From the NCBI GenBank assembly GCA_963841105.1, contig CAWJCB010000034.1, positions 1 to 64,000 of the forward strand: 64,000 bases of DNA, read 5' to 3'. A program made the translations under genes and the position numbers. Source of the stretch: VAZQ01 sp963841105 (lineage in GTDB: Bacteria; Pseudomonadota; Alphaproteobacteria; Rhizobiales; Xanthobacteraceae). The notes under the pieces are model-generated. The model saw nothing but the letters and a program-made list of their open reading frames with translations, was not told the origin of the DNA and searched no databases. This document shows positions 45,116 through 54,725 of the stretch, in pieces (position 1 is the stretch's first letter; each line of letters begins with the position of its first letter).

Positions 45116-46039
45116 TTACTCGGCTGCCTGCTGCGCGCCGCCTGCACCAAGCAGCCCCCATCTTTCCAGGATAGAGACCAACTGAGCCCGGTGCTCCTCA
45201 TCGAGCAAGCGCAGTGGCCGCCGTGGCAGACCAACGGAACGGCCCATGAGCTCCAGCGCAGTATGCACGACGCGGATGTAGCCCGTGTCACCCATAAGCT
45301 TGCAAATCGGAAACATCCGATCGAACAGCTCTTGCGCTCCCCGCAAATCCTTCTTCTCGACGCATAGATCAAAAAGCTGGACGCATTCACGCGGCAGGAT
45401 GTTAGGCAAGCCGGGACACCAGCCCTCGGCGCCCGCGCAGAAGCCTTGCAGCGTGATTGGCTCCCAGCCGTGAAAAACCGTCATTTTACCTTTAGTAAGC
45501 ATGCGTATCTGCGTGATCCGCGATAGGTCCCCTGAGCTTTCCTTGACGCCCTGGATATTGTCGATTTCGGCAAGCCGCGCGAGCAGCGGCGGCTTGATGT
45601 CCACACCGGTCGTTCCCGGATTGTTATAGATCACGACCGGAATCTTTATCGCTTCGGCAATTCTGCTGAAATGCTCATACACCTCGTTGTCGGTCAGCGG
45701 CCAATAGGTGATGGGAACCACGATAACGGCATCGGCACCGACATCTTCGGCATATTTCGACATCCGAACGGCTTCGTCGGTCGTTATTGAGCCGGTGCCC
45801 GCCATGACCGGCACGCGGCCATTGATGTGCTTGCTGGCTGCCTTGATGATCTTCTCGCGCTCCGTTTCGGTGAAGGAACCATTCGAGCCGGTGCTGCCGA
45901 GCACCGCAATCCCATGCACCCCGTTTTCGATCTGCCAGTCCAGGTGCGGTCGCATGCGATCGAGATCGATGGTCGCGCCGTCGTCTCGTGTGGGTGTCGC
46001 GGTGAAAGAGAAAACGCCTCGCAATCGCTTCTTGGCCAT
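45116..46039 (-). CDS. Dihydrodipicolinate synthase-family lyase (DapA-like)
   Basis: 307 residues with GIAVLGSTGSNGSFTETERE, Tyr in VVIYNNPGTTGVDIKPPLLA and the Schiff-base Lys in IQGVKESSGDLSRITQI. It is a close paralogue of the gene at 39261: both share WPLT, KYAEDVG, LTEL/LAEI and RRPLR blocks. Reading towards the liv operon with 200 bases between, it may be co-regulated with it. The probable reaction is aldol cleavage or condensation of a keto acid. Confidence 0.88.
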   Translation of the reverse strand: MAKKRLRGVFSFTATPTRDDGATIDLDRMRPHLDWQIENGVHGIAVLGSTGSNGSFTETEREKIIKAASKHINGRVPVMAGTGSITTDEAVRMSKYAEDVGADAVIVVPITYWPLTDNEVYEHFSRIAEAIKIPVVIYNNPGTTGVDIKPPLLARLAEIDNIQGVKESSGDLSRITQIRMLTKGKMTVFHGWEPITLQGFCAGAEGWCPGLPNILPRECVQLFDLCVEKKDLRGAQELFDRMFPICKLMGDTGYIRVVHTALELMGRSVGLPRRPLRLLDEEHRAQLVSILERWGLLGAGGAQQAAE

Positions 46040-46153
46040 GGTTCCTCCTGCGTTTCGCTACATCCGGCGCCGTGGGACCAGCAATCTCCCGCGAAATCAT
46101 GACGACTGGGCCAGTCAGAACCAGTTGCCTCTCGTGAGATCAACCAGATAAGA

Positions 46154-47797
46154 ATGAGGCGGGTCCGAAAAGGGCCAGGCGTGAAAAAAACGAGGGTACC
46201 AGTTCGGCCCATACTAAACCCAGGCGACGCATTGCTGCACCGTAAAGCGAGCACCTCAGAGACCAGAACGGAACAGCGGTTGGTGCCGAAGGCGCAACTT
46301 GCTCCCAAGATCGCGATCCACGGTCCATCCGCGGTTCAAATCCCGCTCCAAATTGCACGCGGGCGGGGTTACCCGCTACACGAACAGATCAGGGAACAGA
46401 TCCGGCAGCTTATTGTCGAAGGCAAATTGCGACCGGGCAGCCATATTCCGAGCTCCAGGCAATTGGCGGATCAACTTGGTGTTTCCAGAAATACCGTGCT
46501 GCTCGCGTTCAACCGGCTGGAGAGCGACAGTTATATCGAAACCGCAAAGGGATCGCATACATTCGTCAGTCAGGTTTACGCGACATTATCGCCGCACGTC
46601 GAGCAAGGGCGCGGACCTTCGCTGCGGGCGACATCAATCCGGCGACCGCCGATCGTGTTTCGGGGCGAAGCGCAAAGGCTGGTGCATGTCGGCCACAAAC
46701 CCGTCATCGATTTTTTCGTCGGCCGGCCATGTCCGCACTGTTTTCCTCGCCGCACCTGGCGCCGCTTGCTGCTCAATCGGCTGGCTTCATCCGGCGCGTC
46801 ACTCTCCGAATATCCGCATCCTGCGGGACTGCTGGAGCTGCGTCATGCGATCGCCGAGCACCTCGGCGCGGCCCGCGGAATGAGTGTACGGGCAGCGCAG
46901 GTGCTGATCGTCAACGGCATTCAGGAAGCGCTGAATATTATCGCGCGTCTCTTCGTGCGGCCCGGAACGCCTGTCGCCATCGAAAATCCCTGTTACCGTG
47001 GTGCCTTGTCTACATTCGAGAGCTATGGGGCAGAGATGATACCCGTGCCGGTCGATCACGACGGCATGCAAGTTGACCGCCTGCCCGCACACGCAGTCAG
47101 CCTCGTTTACGTGACCCCGTCGCATCAATTCCCCACTGGCGCCACTCTCCCCGCAGTGCGACGCGTGGAGCTGCTGGATTGGGCCAACCGGGTGGGCGCT
47201 TATGTCGTCGAGGACGACTATGATAGCGATTTCCGGTTTGACGGTCCGCCGCTCACTGCGCTTGCCGGCGTCGATAATTCGGCCAGCGTGATCTATCTGG
47301 GGACGTTCTCCAAATCGATCGGCGCCGGACTGAGGATCGGTTACATCGTCGTTCCGATGGAATTGGCTGAAACGGCAGTCACGGTAAAGTCGATACTCAA
47401 TGCGGGCCATAGCTGGCTTGACCAGGCCATTCTCTCCGACTTTATCTCGGACGGGTCATTTGCGCGCCATCTCAATCAGGTGCGATTGACCTATCGGTCA
47501 CGGCGCGATTGTCTACTGAGCACATTGCGCGAGCATTTCGGCGAGGTCCATGTCTCGGGGCACCAGGGTGGGATGCATGTGATGTGGCATCTGCCCAATG
47601 CGATGCCGGACGCGCTGGCGGTGGAAGCAACGGCGCTCAATCACGGGGTCGGCGTCTATTCGCTTCGCTCGGCTGTGGCGTTTGATTTGACTGAGACGCC
47701 CTATAGCAGCCGCTCCTTGGTGCTCGGATATCCGGCGTTGTCAGAAGAGCAGATACGCGAAGCAATCACCCGCGTCGCCCGTGCGCTCGGCTGCTGA
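46154..47797 (+). CDS. MocR/PdxR-type GntR regulator with aminotransferase domain
   Basis: 547 residues. A winged helix-turn-helix of GntR type lies at about residues 66-140 (PLHEQIREQIRQLIVEGKLR, RQLADQLGVSRNTVLLAFNR), followed by a full type I aminotransferase fold with SEYPHPAGLLELRHAIAEHL and the PLP lysine in GTFSKSIGAGLRIGYIVVP. Such regulators bind PLP or an amino compound and control nearby metabolic genes. It is divergent from the DapA-like gene at 45116, its most likely target. The first 60 residues look disordered and basic, so the start may lie further downstream. Confidence 0.87.
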   Translation: MRRVRKGPGVKKTRVPVRPILNPGDALLHRKASTSETRTEQRLVPKAQLAPKIAIHGPSAVQIPLQIARGRGYPLHEQIREQIRQLIVEGKLRPGSHIPSSRQLADQLGVSRNTVLLAFNRLESDSYIETAKGSHTFVSQVYATLSPHVEQGRGPSLRATSIRRPPIVFRGEAQRLVHVGHKPVIDFFVGRPCPHCFPRRTWRRLLLNRLASSGASLSEYPHPAGLLELRHAIAEHLGAARGMSVRAAQVLIVNGIQEALNIIARLFVRPGTPVAIENPCYRGALSTFESYGAEMIPVPVDHDGMQVDRLPAHAVSLVYVTPSHQFPTGATLPAVRRVELLDWANRVGAYVVEDDYDSDFRFDGPPLTALAGVDNSASVIYLGTFSKSIGAGLRIGYIVVPMELAETAVTVKSILNAGHSWLDQAILSDFISDGSFARHLNQVRLTYRSRRDCLLSTLREHFGEVHVSGHQGGMHVMWHLPNAMPDALAVEATALNHGVGVYSLRSAVAFDLTETPYSSRSLVLGYPALSEEQIREAITRVARALGC

Positions 47798-47952
47798 CCT
47801 TCAACAGGCGCACCGAAATCGAGTCCTCATTGGCTGACTGGTTCTATTAAATTTTTGCCGACTGGTCCTTTTGTGTCAGTGAGTCCCGCTGAACACTGCG
47901 AAAGCAACGCCTAATCGGATGTTCTCGTCTGCTTGCCGTCAGGAGGAAGACC

Positions 47953-48447
47953 ATGGCTATTTATCAGAGCATGCAACGGGTTAGATTCAGAACCTCTGGC
48001 GACTATGAGCAGTTCAAGCTCGTGTTTGCAGGCGTAAGACAGCACCTCAAGGGTTTGCCTGGTTTCCTGCATCTCACCTGGTGGACGCACCCGGACGACC
48101 CAACCTGGCACAACGAAGTGAGCTTTTGGACCAGCTTCGAGGCCCTGAAAGACTGGCACATGAACACCTACCATAAGCACGCGAAACAGTGGGCCGTCCG
48201 CACGGGGGCCATCATGGAGGACATCATAACCAATTTTGAATTGAAGAGTACGCGGCTCATCCGCGTCTGTCCTTGTTGCGGGCATGCTGAAGATAAAGCT
48301 TATGATTTGCACCAGGAGCAGGCGCGTCTCGCTCAGCCGTGCCCACAGTGCGGCTTTCAGTTTCCCATGATGCCAGAGACGCCGAACAGCTTTGCCGTGT
48401 TCAAGGACGTCAAGGAGCCAACCGCGGTGGGTGTCGCCGCCTCTTAG
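47953..48447 (+). CDS. ABM-like alpha/beta-barrel domain joined to a zinc ribbon
   Basis: 164 residues from an ATG with AGGAGG seven bases upstream. Residues 1-95 resemble the dimeric ferredoxin-like barrel of antibiotic-biosynthesis-monooxygenase relatives (YEQFKLVFAGVRQHLKGLPG, NEVSFWTSFEALKDWH). Residues 105-140 form a zinc ribbon with two Cys pairs, CPCCGH and CPQCGF. The pairing suggests a small heme- or zinc-binding sensor or oxidoreductase, but no function is known to me. It stands alone, with DUF2293 next in the same direction. Confidence 0.65.
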   Translation: MAIYQSMQRVRFRTSGDYEQFKLVFAGVRQHLKGLPGFLHLTWWTHPDDPTWHNEVSFWTSFEALKDWHMNTYHKHAKQWAVRTGAIMEDIITNFELKSTRLIRVCPCCGHAEDKAYDLHQEQARLAQPCPQCGFQFPMMPETPNSFAVFKDVKEPTAVGVAAS

Positions 48448-48473
48448 TCTGCGGACAGCAGACCACGCTTGCG

Positions 48474-48782
48474 GTGTCCCGGCGCTCTCCGCGTCGCGCC
48501 GATTTCGCCGCCGCGTTGCGGGTGCTGGCGCCGCGCCTTCCCGCGCATGAATTCGAAGCTGTGCTCGACCATGCACGCGGCAGCCCCGGACTGAAGAACG
48601 CTACCCCCGAAACGGCAGCGTGGCTTTCGCTTGTCGCTTATGCCCGTCACACGTTCACCGACTACGACGAGTTGCTGCGCGACCGGTACGATCACGAGAG
48701 CGCCAGATTCTTCGTCGCCGACGAGCTCGCTGCCGTGTTGCGGGAATGGGGCGTGCGCAGACCACTGACCCCGAAAGATTGA
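48474..48782 (+). CDS. DUF2293-family protein
   Basis: 102 residues from GTG 48474 (SRRSPRRADFAAALRVLAPR). The C-terminal part VAYARHTFTDYDELLRDRYD and ARFFVADELAAVLREWGVRR is the DUF2293 signature, found in alphaproteobacteria with unknown role. The frame extends back to 48339 but that overlaps the preceding gene. The stop is one base from the stop of the convergent ThDP-enzyme gene. A partial copy of its 5' end is at 39062-39108. Confidence 0.65.
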   Translation: MSRRSPRRADFAAALRVLAPRLPAHEFEAVLDHARGSPGLKNATPETAAWLSLVAYARHTFTDYDELLRDRYDHESARFFVADELAAVLREWGVRRPLTPKD

Positions 48783-48783
48783 T

Positions 48784-50473
48784 CTATGTGACGGCGAGCG
48801 GCGCGAGTGCGTCGATATCCGTCACCACGTCAATGACGACCGGTCGGTTGGCCGCAAGCGCCTGCTTCAAGGCCGGCGCGAAGTCGCGCGCATTCTCGAC
48901 GCGCATCCCGATTGCCCCCATCTCCTCGGCAATTCGTGCGAAGCTGACCTTGCTGAACGTCCACAGCTCGCGCGCCTGCTCGGTCTGCGTGCCGCCATAG
49001 ACGCGATCGAAGCCGCGCTTCGACTGGTTGCCGCTGGCGTTGTTGTTGACGACCGTGATCGCGTTGATACGCCAGCGCGCCGCCGTTTCGATCTCGGCGA
49101 TGTGATACCAAAGACCGGCATCGCCGGTGAATGTGATGACTGGGCGCTCGGGACAAGCGCATTTTGCACCAAGCCCTGCTGGAAAGGCCCAGCCGAGATG
49201 GCCGGCGCTGCGCATATAGCTTTGCCGCGGGCTTGCGAGATCGTACATCCCGCCCATCCACATGCCGGCATGGCCGGTGTCGACAACGACAATCCCATCA
49301 TCCGGCACGTGGCGGCTAAGCTCCGCGCAGATGCGCTCAGGTCGAATTGGAATAGCGTCCGACGTGAGCACGGCCTGGTACTTCGCCGACCAATCCGCAC
49401 ACATTTTCCGCGCTTCCTCGATCCACGGCTTGCGCTTTTCGGCACTGGGGCGATCAGCTGCCGACAGCATTTGCGCGAGCGTCACCTTCGCGTCACCGTT
49501 TATGCCGGCGAGCAGCGGGTAATTACGTCCAATCGCCTCGGGATCGATATCGATCTGGATGGCGGGCGTCCCGATCTTTGGCGCCATCCAGAAATTCGTC
49601 GTCATACCTCCCGTCTGGGTGCCGATAAAGCAGATCAGGTCGGCTCGGTTCACGACCCGATTGGCGCTCTCGCGCGAGTAGCTGCCGACGACGCCAACCG
49701 AGAGCGGATGGTTTCCTGAGATAACGTCCTTGCCATTCAGCGACGTGGCGACGGGTATCTGCAGCGCCTCGGCGAGCGCGACGAGCTCGGCTTCGGCCCC
49801 GGAGCTGCGAGCTCCGCCGCCTGCGACAATCACCGGCCGCGCTGCATCGTGCAGATGCGCAAGCGCCGCCTTGACGCTGGCCGCGTCCGGCCGGGGACGA
49901 AACGGCGGCACGCTTGCAAATTGCGGCTCGCATAAGGGTTCGAGCTCCCGCTTCCTCGGCATCGATCTGGCCTTCATTGCCCCGGAATTGCAGGTGCACC
50001 GGCCCCGGCATACCCGAGGTCGCCACGCGGAAGGCCTGTCGCACCATGTCGGGGAAACGCGCAACATCATCAATCGTCGCGTTGAGCTTGGTCACGGGCT
50101 CGAACGCCGGAACATCGTCGATCTCCTGATACACCTTGCGGAACTTGGTTTTCGGGTCGCGGCCGCCGGTCATGGCGATCACTGGGGAGTGCGCGAGGAA
50201 GGCATCGCGCAAGCCGGCAGCGAGGTTCATCGCGCCGATCACCTGCGCCATGCAGATGCCGGGCCGTCCGCAGGCGCGGGCGTAGCCGTCCGCCATATAG
50301 GCCGCCGCCTTTTCGCCGTGCACGTGCAGCCGCTTGATATCGGTGCGGCTTTCCATCACGGCAAAGGTCTTGCGCAGCACGGCCGGCACATGAAACACAT
50401 GCGTTACCCCATAGCCCTGGAGCATGTCGGCGAGGCATTCCGCCCCGCTCATTATTCTATTGTGTCCGAGCAT
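48784..50473 (-). CDS. Thiamine diphosphate-dependent enzyme (acetolactate synthase-like), one apparent frameshift
   Basis: The N-terminal half (from ATG 50473, AAAGGATC upstream) has the catalytic Glu in HVHGEKAAAYMADGYARACG and the pyrimidine-binding domain. The second half, in the next frame, carries the central domain and the ThDP motif FTGDAGLWYHIAEIETAARW...VVNNNASGNQ. One extra G near 49945 breaks the frame; removing it joins EEA to ELEPLCEPQF and gives about 562 residues, the usual length. As written the protein is split. Substrate is unclear: relatives act on pyruvate, oxalyl-CoA, or sulfonates. The MFS remnant and repeats upstream suggest rearrangement nearby. Confidence 0.78.
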
Positions 50474-50511
50474 GATGATCCTTTGCGGGAAATATTATAA
50501 TCTAAGCGGGT

Positions 50512-50650
50512 TTCGTACAGTGCGGACTGGGGCTGGGATTTCTTGTGGCCTCATTCGCGCTGGCTGTTCACGCAATCTTATCGAACGGTCAATACACCTG
50601 GATGCCGGTTTGGCTGGCCGAGCTGTTTCCGACACGCATGCAAGCGATGT
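50512..50650 (+). pseudogene. Remnant of an MFS transporter gene
   Basis: In this frame the sequence reads hydrophobic residues then YTWMPVWLAELFPTRMQA, which matches the end of the tenth or eleventh helix and following loop of MFS sugar/acid transporters (LPELFPTRLRG-type). Nothing of the rest of such a protein is present. It is probably a leftover of a rearrangement between the ThDP-enzyme and cNMP-binding genes. Confidence 0.5.
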
Positions 50651-50695
50651 TTCCCTGCCGGAAACCCGCGGCCAACCGCTGCCGGAGTGAGCGTC

Positions 50696-51059
50696 ATGAT
50701 TGACATGCGGCAATTCGCCAGAAGCGCTGGCACCAACCTCACCTTCAAATCCGGCACTGTAGTGTTCAGCAAAGGTGACCCCGGCAACTGCATGTACGTC
50801 GTGCAATCCGGCGTGATCGAAATGGTGCTGGGCGACAAAGTCATCGAGACCTGCGGCCCCAACGAAGCCATCGGATTCATGTCCATGGTTGATCAAGCGC
50901 CGCGCTCTTCGACGGCTCGAGTTCAAGGAGGACTGCGAGATGTCGCTGATCGATGCCCGCAAGTTCCGCTTCATGGTCGACGAAGTGCCGAACTTCGCGC
51001 AATACATTATGGGGGCAATGGCCCGCCGCATCCGGGGCATGGGCCAGGTTCTCAAGTAA
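50696..51059 (+). CDS. Cyclic-nucleotide-binding domain protein, one apparent frameshift
   Basis: ATG 50696 has GGAG eight bases upstream. The sequence TNLTFKSGTVVFSKGDPGNC, MYVVQSGVIEMVLGDKVIE and GPNEAIGFMSMVDQAPRS is a small cAMP/cGMP-binding fold without a DNA-binding domain. One extra C near 50924 shifts the frame; removing it gives ARVKEDCEMSLIDARKFRFM and VPNFAQYIMGAMARRIRGMG, the normal end, about 120 residues. The stop codon lies within a TAAG tetranucleotide tract (51054-51068). The role is likely signal reception in a complex. Its position just upstream of the lanthipeptide gene may be incidental. Confidence 0.75.
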
Positions 51060-51154
51060 GTAAGTAAGCTGGCTCGCGCCTTTTCCGTTCGTACGACTTC
51101 CGCATATGTGCTAGCTTTTGCGACGACGGCGCGGGCAAGCACAGGATCAATGCC

Positions 51155-51295
51155 ATGAACGACATCCCCGGCGACCACATGGACGAAGACGCCCTCACCT
51201 ACGAAACCTCCGACGAGGAGTTGGAGGCGGCTGCTGACACCACACGGTGGGTGTGGACCAAAGTCACTACGTCGTGTGGTGGTCACAACTGCTGA
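51155..51295 (+). CDS. lanA: Class II lanthipeptide precursor peptide (LanA)
   Basis: A 46-codon gene. The acidic leader (about residues 1-28, MNDIPGDHMDEDALTYETS and DEELEAAAD) is followed by the core TTRWVWTKVTTSCGGHNC. The core has five Thr, one Ser and two Cys, so Thr/Ser dehydration and two (methyl)lanthionine rings are possible. DEELEAAA resembles the leader end of class II LanA peptides, which often read (D/E)ELEXXX before the cleavage site. The LanM gene begins 3.4 kb away and ends 149 bases downstream in the opposite direction. The binding site is weak (CAGGATC); a possible extended -10 (TGCTAGCTT) lies at 51109-51117. There is no GG cleavage site and no peptidase/exporter nearby. 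Modification is inferred from the LanM neighbour, not shown. Confidence 0.8.
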   Translation: MNDIPGDHMDEDALTYETSDEELEAAADTTRWVWTKVTTSCGGHNC

Positions 51296-51352
51296 CTGGC
51301 AACAGGCTGGTCCCGTAAAGTGCGTTTCGGTGAAATCGACACAGCCGTAATT

Positions 51353-51423
51353 GTAGCCCGGATGAGCGCGCTTGCGCGCGACATCCGGGTCCCCCCGCAT
51401 ATCACTGCGCTCATGCGGGCTAC
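51353..51423. repeat. Palindromic GTAGCCCG...CGGGCTAC intergenic repeat
   Basis: Same class as 9821-9935: it begins GTAGCCCGGATGAGCGCG and ends GCGGGCTAC, with GCGCGCTTGCGCGC inside. It lies between the convergent ends of the lanthipeptide precursor gene and the LanM gene and may act as bidirectional terminator. Confidence 0.65.
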
Positions 51424-51444
51424 CAGGGTGGGCACGTTTGACGC

Positions 51445-54400
51445 CTATTCCCAAAGCAGCACGTTGGGAAGAGAGTCATCCAGTCGCCGTAACAAAGTAT
51501 AACCTACACCGGCGATGCCGCGAAACAGACCCAGGTTGAACTGCCTTCCACCAATATTCCATTGATAGTCGCCGCTTGCTGCCGCCGCTTCCACAACCGC
51601 CATCAATCGCCGGGATGCAGATTCGCGAAGATCGAGCCGGTCGAGAGCTCTTCCGGCCTCGCAGAGGAGCTCTATGCTGCCAAGCGTACCGCAGCAAAGC
51701 GTATCCACTGCATTCGGCCATGCCCGCTCGACGCCATCGAGAGCACGCGCAACGTCCACGGCAAGGAGGCTGTGATCAACTCCTTGATGCTTGCCAGCCA
51801 AGATGCTTGGCCATACCAAGCCGCGCGAGCCCGATCCCGACAGCTCCGTGGCACCACTGGCATGGCCACGCCGCCTTTGGCGCGTTGCGCCAGTCGCGCC
51901 AGTTACTGCGTTGCGCATCGTAGCTGGAATTTTCAAACGCGATGCATTCCGCAGCCGCCGTCATGAGCTCTTCGCGTCCGGTCACGGCAAATAGCGAGCT
52001 CAAGGCATAAGCAAAGCCAGCCGCGCCGTGCGACATGCCGTTGAGGGCTTGCGCGCCGGAACCTCGCGCCTTCCAGCTGCGACGGCCTTCTGGTCCCACG
52101 CGGGCTTGACCAAGCAGGTGCTCGCCGCACTTTGTGGCGCGCCTTAGAACATCATCGGATCGGGTGGCGTGATAGAGACGAACAAGAGCCAGGATGGCGC
52201 CGGCGCTGCCACTGATCACATCGAGTTGCTTATCCGCCGCGATAAGGTCATCGGCGAATAGCTCCGCTGCTACCTGCGCATCGGCGAGCAATTCACTGTC
52301 GTGGAGGCACCTTGAGATGCAAGTCAGCGCACAGACGATCGAGCCCAGGCCGATTCCCCCACCGACTCCCAGGAATCGCGCAAAGCGCGCCGAGCTCGCG
52401 CTCTTGAGGCTCTTTCGAAGCCCCGCGACAGCCGCCAGCGCCAACTCTCCTGAAGGCTTCCAACCCGTCACTGCCGCATGGGCGGCGAAGAAAACCGCAA
52501 TGCCAGAGTTTCCATTGTAAAGATCAGGACCTAAAGCGACGAGCTGAGACACCTCGGATTCTCCCAGCCAGTCGGCGCCGATCCACGCAGCACCAGGGCC
52601 GCGACGAATTGCACGACAGGAAATCTCTCCGGCTATCTTATTGACCTCAAGCATAAAGGCTTCACGTGGCGTCTTGCCGAGCACCTCAGAACGCAGAACA
52701 CGCCTCCTTTCCGCACCTGCAGCTGGTCGCTCGGCGGACTTGGCAAGCGTATCCGTATTCTGCCTGATGACTTCGATCTGCCAGGCAATGGCTTGCTCAT
52801 TGAGCGCCTGGGCGCGAGCCCGGGCGTGATGCAGGCCCGGCGTCGCCTCGGTATTGATCGAAGCTCCGCTCCCATCGCGTAACTCATGCCCATCGCTGGC
52901 GGATACGAAATGCGGCACATTCAATTGAACGAGAGCGGCGCGTTCAGCCTGCTGCAGTGGCCACGCCGGATCGGTGTCTTTGTCCCAATCTGCGAGCCTT
53001 GCGATGAAGTCCATTTGCGCGGACCAGACCAAGCCATCGTCCATGGTCCGATGATCTCTGAGACGATGGAGCAGCATGTGATAGAAACGGGTGGGTCGTA
53101 CGATTTTGCGGACTGAAAGGCCGCCAAAGCCGTCAAACAGAGCTCGTCCTCGTGCATCTCGGCTCTGCCGCAGCAGGAACGTTGCGTAATCCTCAAACCC
53201 CGAAACGAAGTCCTCTATAAAGTCGCCAAACTTGGCGTAATCGCCATTGATATGTGGAAGGTTTGGAGCGGTTTCAGCAGCTTCCGCCGACCTGCGCGGC
53301 CGCATGCTGTCCGAGTTGATGTTGTCCCAAACAATTTTTGCTTGCGCGCGGCGATTGGTTATCAAGCCGCCCATCGCGAAGACATCGTTATCTGGAGATC
53401 GGCCATATGCAGGCAGCAAGCCGACCATCGCTACCGAGTTGGCGATAGTTTCCGTCGCGGCTGCAAAGGCCTGTTCCTCGGGATCGCCGTCTTTCTGTTC
53501 CTGGGAAGGCGCTTGCAGGATCGTCTCGAGGTCGATCGGGATGGGCTGCTCGCCCGCCGCAATCATATTCTCTTGATGCATGTCGGTGGCGGCAAAGCAG
53601 TGGAACAGCGCCAGCCATGAGCCAGCGCGTCGGAAAAACTTCTTGAAATCATCTGGGCCGGCGCATCCGGCATGAGCGACGAACTCGGTCCAGCCATAGC
53701 CCTCCCGCGAAACAGGGCGCACCGCCCTCAATGCGATGGGGGGATCGGCACGGTTCAATCGTCCGATCAAGCCGTACCAGCCGGCATCGACCCGCAGGTC
53801 TTTTGGCTTGTACACGACCCGGGCGCCGTCTTCGAAGCTGATGATCTTAACCGAGCGGCCGCCATGATGCGGATCGGAGAGCTCGCATTCGATCTTTGCA
53901 ACTCGGCTGGAGTTGCTGGAGCGAAGGAGATCCTGGCGGATGATCTCCATATCGGCATCGAGGCGAATGACGAGCTCATGCGAAGTTTCGATCCACTGAC
54001 GCGTGATGGCGGCAATTAAGCGCAATAGAATTGGCTTGTCTGCAAACAGCCGGCGGAAACCACCGGCTTTCATGTTCGCGGCAAACCGATCGTAATGCGA
54101 TGTGCGGTCGGCAGGCGGCGCCGGCGCGACATCGGGGGACGCAACGCGGGCCTTGCGCGCTTGATCAAAGCGCTCATAGAGGGCCGGAGCGCAAAGACTG
54201 GTAAGCTCTTTGAGGAGTGAATGCCGCAAGCTGGCGCGAGCGGTTCCGTTCAAGTTGCTGGCGGCCGGCCCATCGGTATCTTCCCAGAGCCGCATATCGG
54301 CTGCATCGACCAGCGGCGCGAGCAGGTGCTCGAACGCACAAGGCTCGGCTTCGTGCGCGACGGCAATGGGCACGATATCTTTGCCGCGGCTTTGCAATGC

Positions 54401-54688
54401 CGCCTCGATCCAGATCGCATCATCAATCCAGGCAGGCATTGGAGCGCCGGCGCGACGGCGAACGGTAGCAAAGCGCGCCAGCACCTGAGCAATTGACAGC
54501 CGGTCTCTTTCCAGTCGCCTATTGAACAACAACCAGTCGCCGCTGGCACACGAGCGGCACCACGCGGCGAGGCGCCGGGCGGCCAGATCGGCATGCGCTC
54601 TCTGCCCCGGCAGCGCTGCGAATTCTTCGGACAGGAGCTCGTCGATGGTCGCAGCGCGAGCAATCAAGCTTTCATAAAAAACGTCCAT
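51445..54688 (-). CDS. lanM: Class II lanthipeptide synthetase LanM, one apparent frameshift
   Basis: Start ATG 54688. The N-terminal dehydratase (DUF4135) has SVKIISFEDGARVVYKPKDL near residue 282 and the kinase-like active site TDMHQENMIAAG / PIPIDLETIL near 368, which phosphorylates and eliminates Ser/Thr hydroxyls. The C-terminal LanC-like cyclase has NGNSGIAVFF, NGMSHGAAGFAYAL, WCHGAVGIG near 946 and LCCGTLGSIE near 998, giving three Cys zinc ligands, then QFNLGLFRGIAGVGYTLL. One extra T near 51800 breaks the frame between the last two ligands; removing it restores KHLAGKHQGVDHSLLAVD and about 1080 residues, the normal LanM size. As written the enzyme would stop after residue 970 without the CCG ligands. 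It should modify the peptide at 51155. Confidence 0.9.
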
Positions 54689-54725
54689 GCCACTTGTCTA
54701 AAACCCGGACCGCTTGGGGAAGCAT

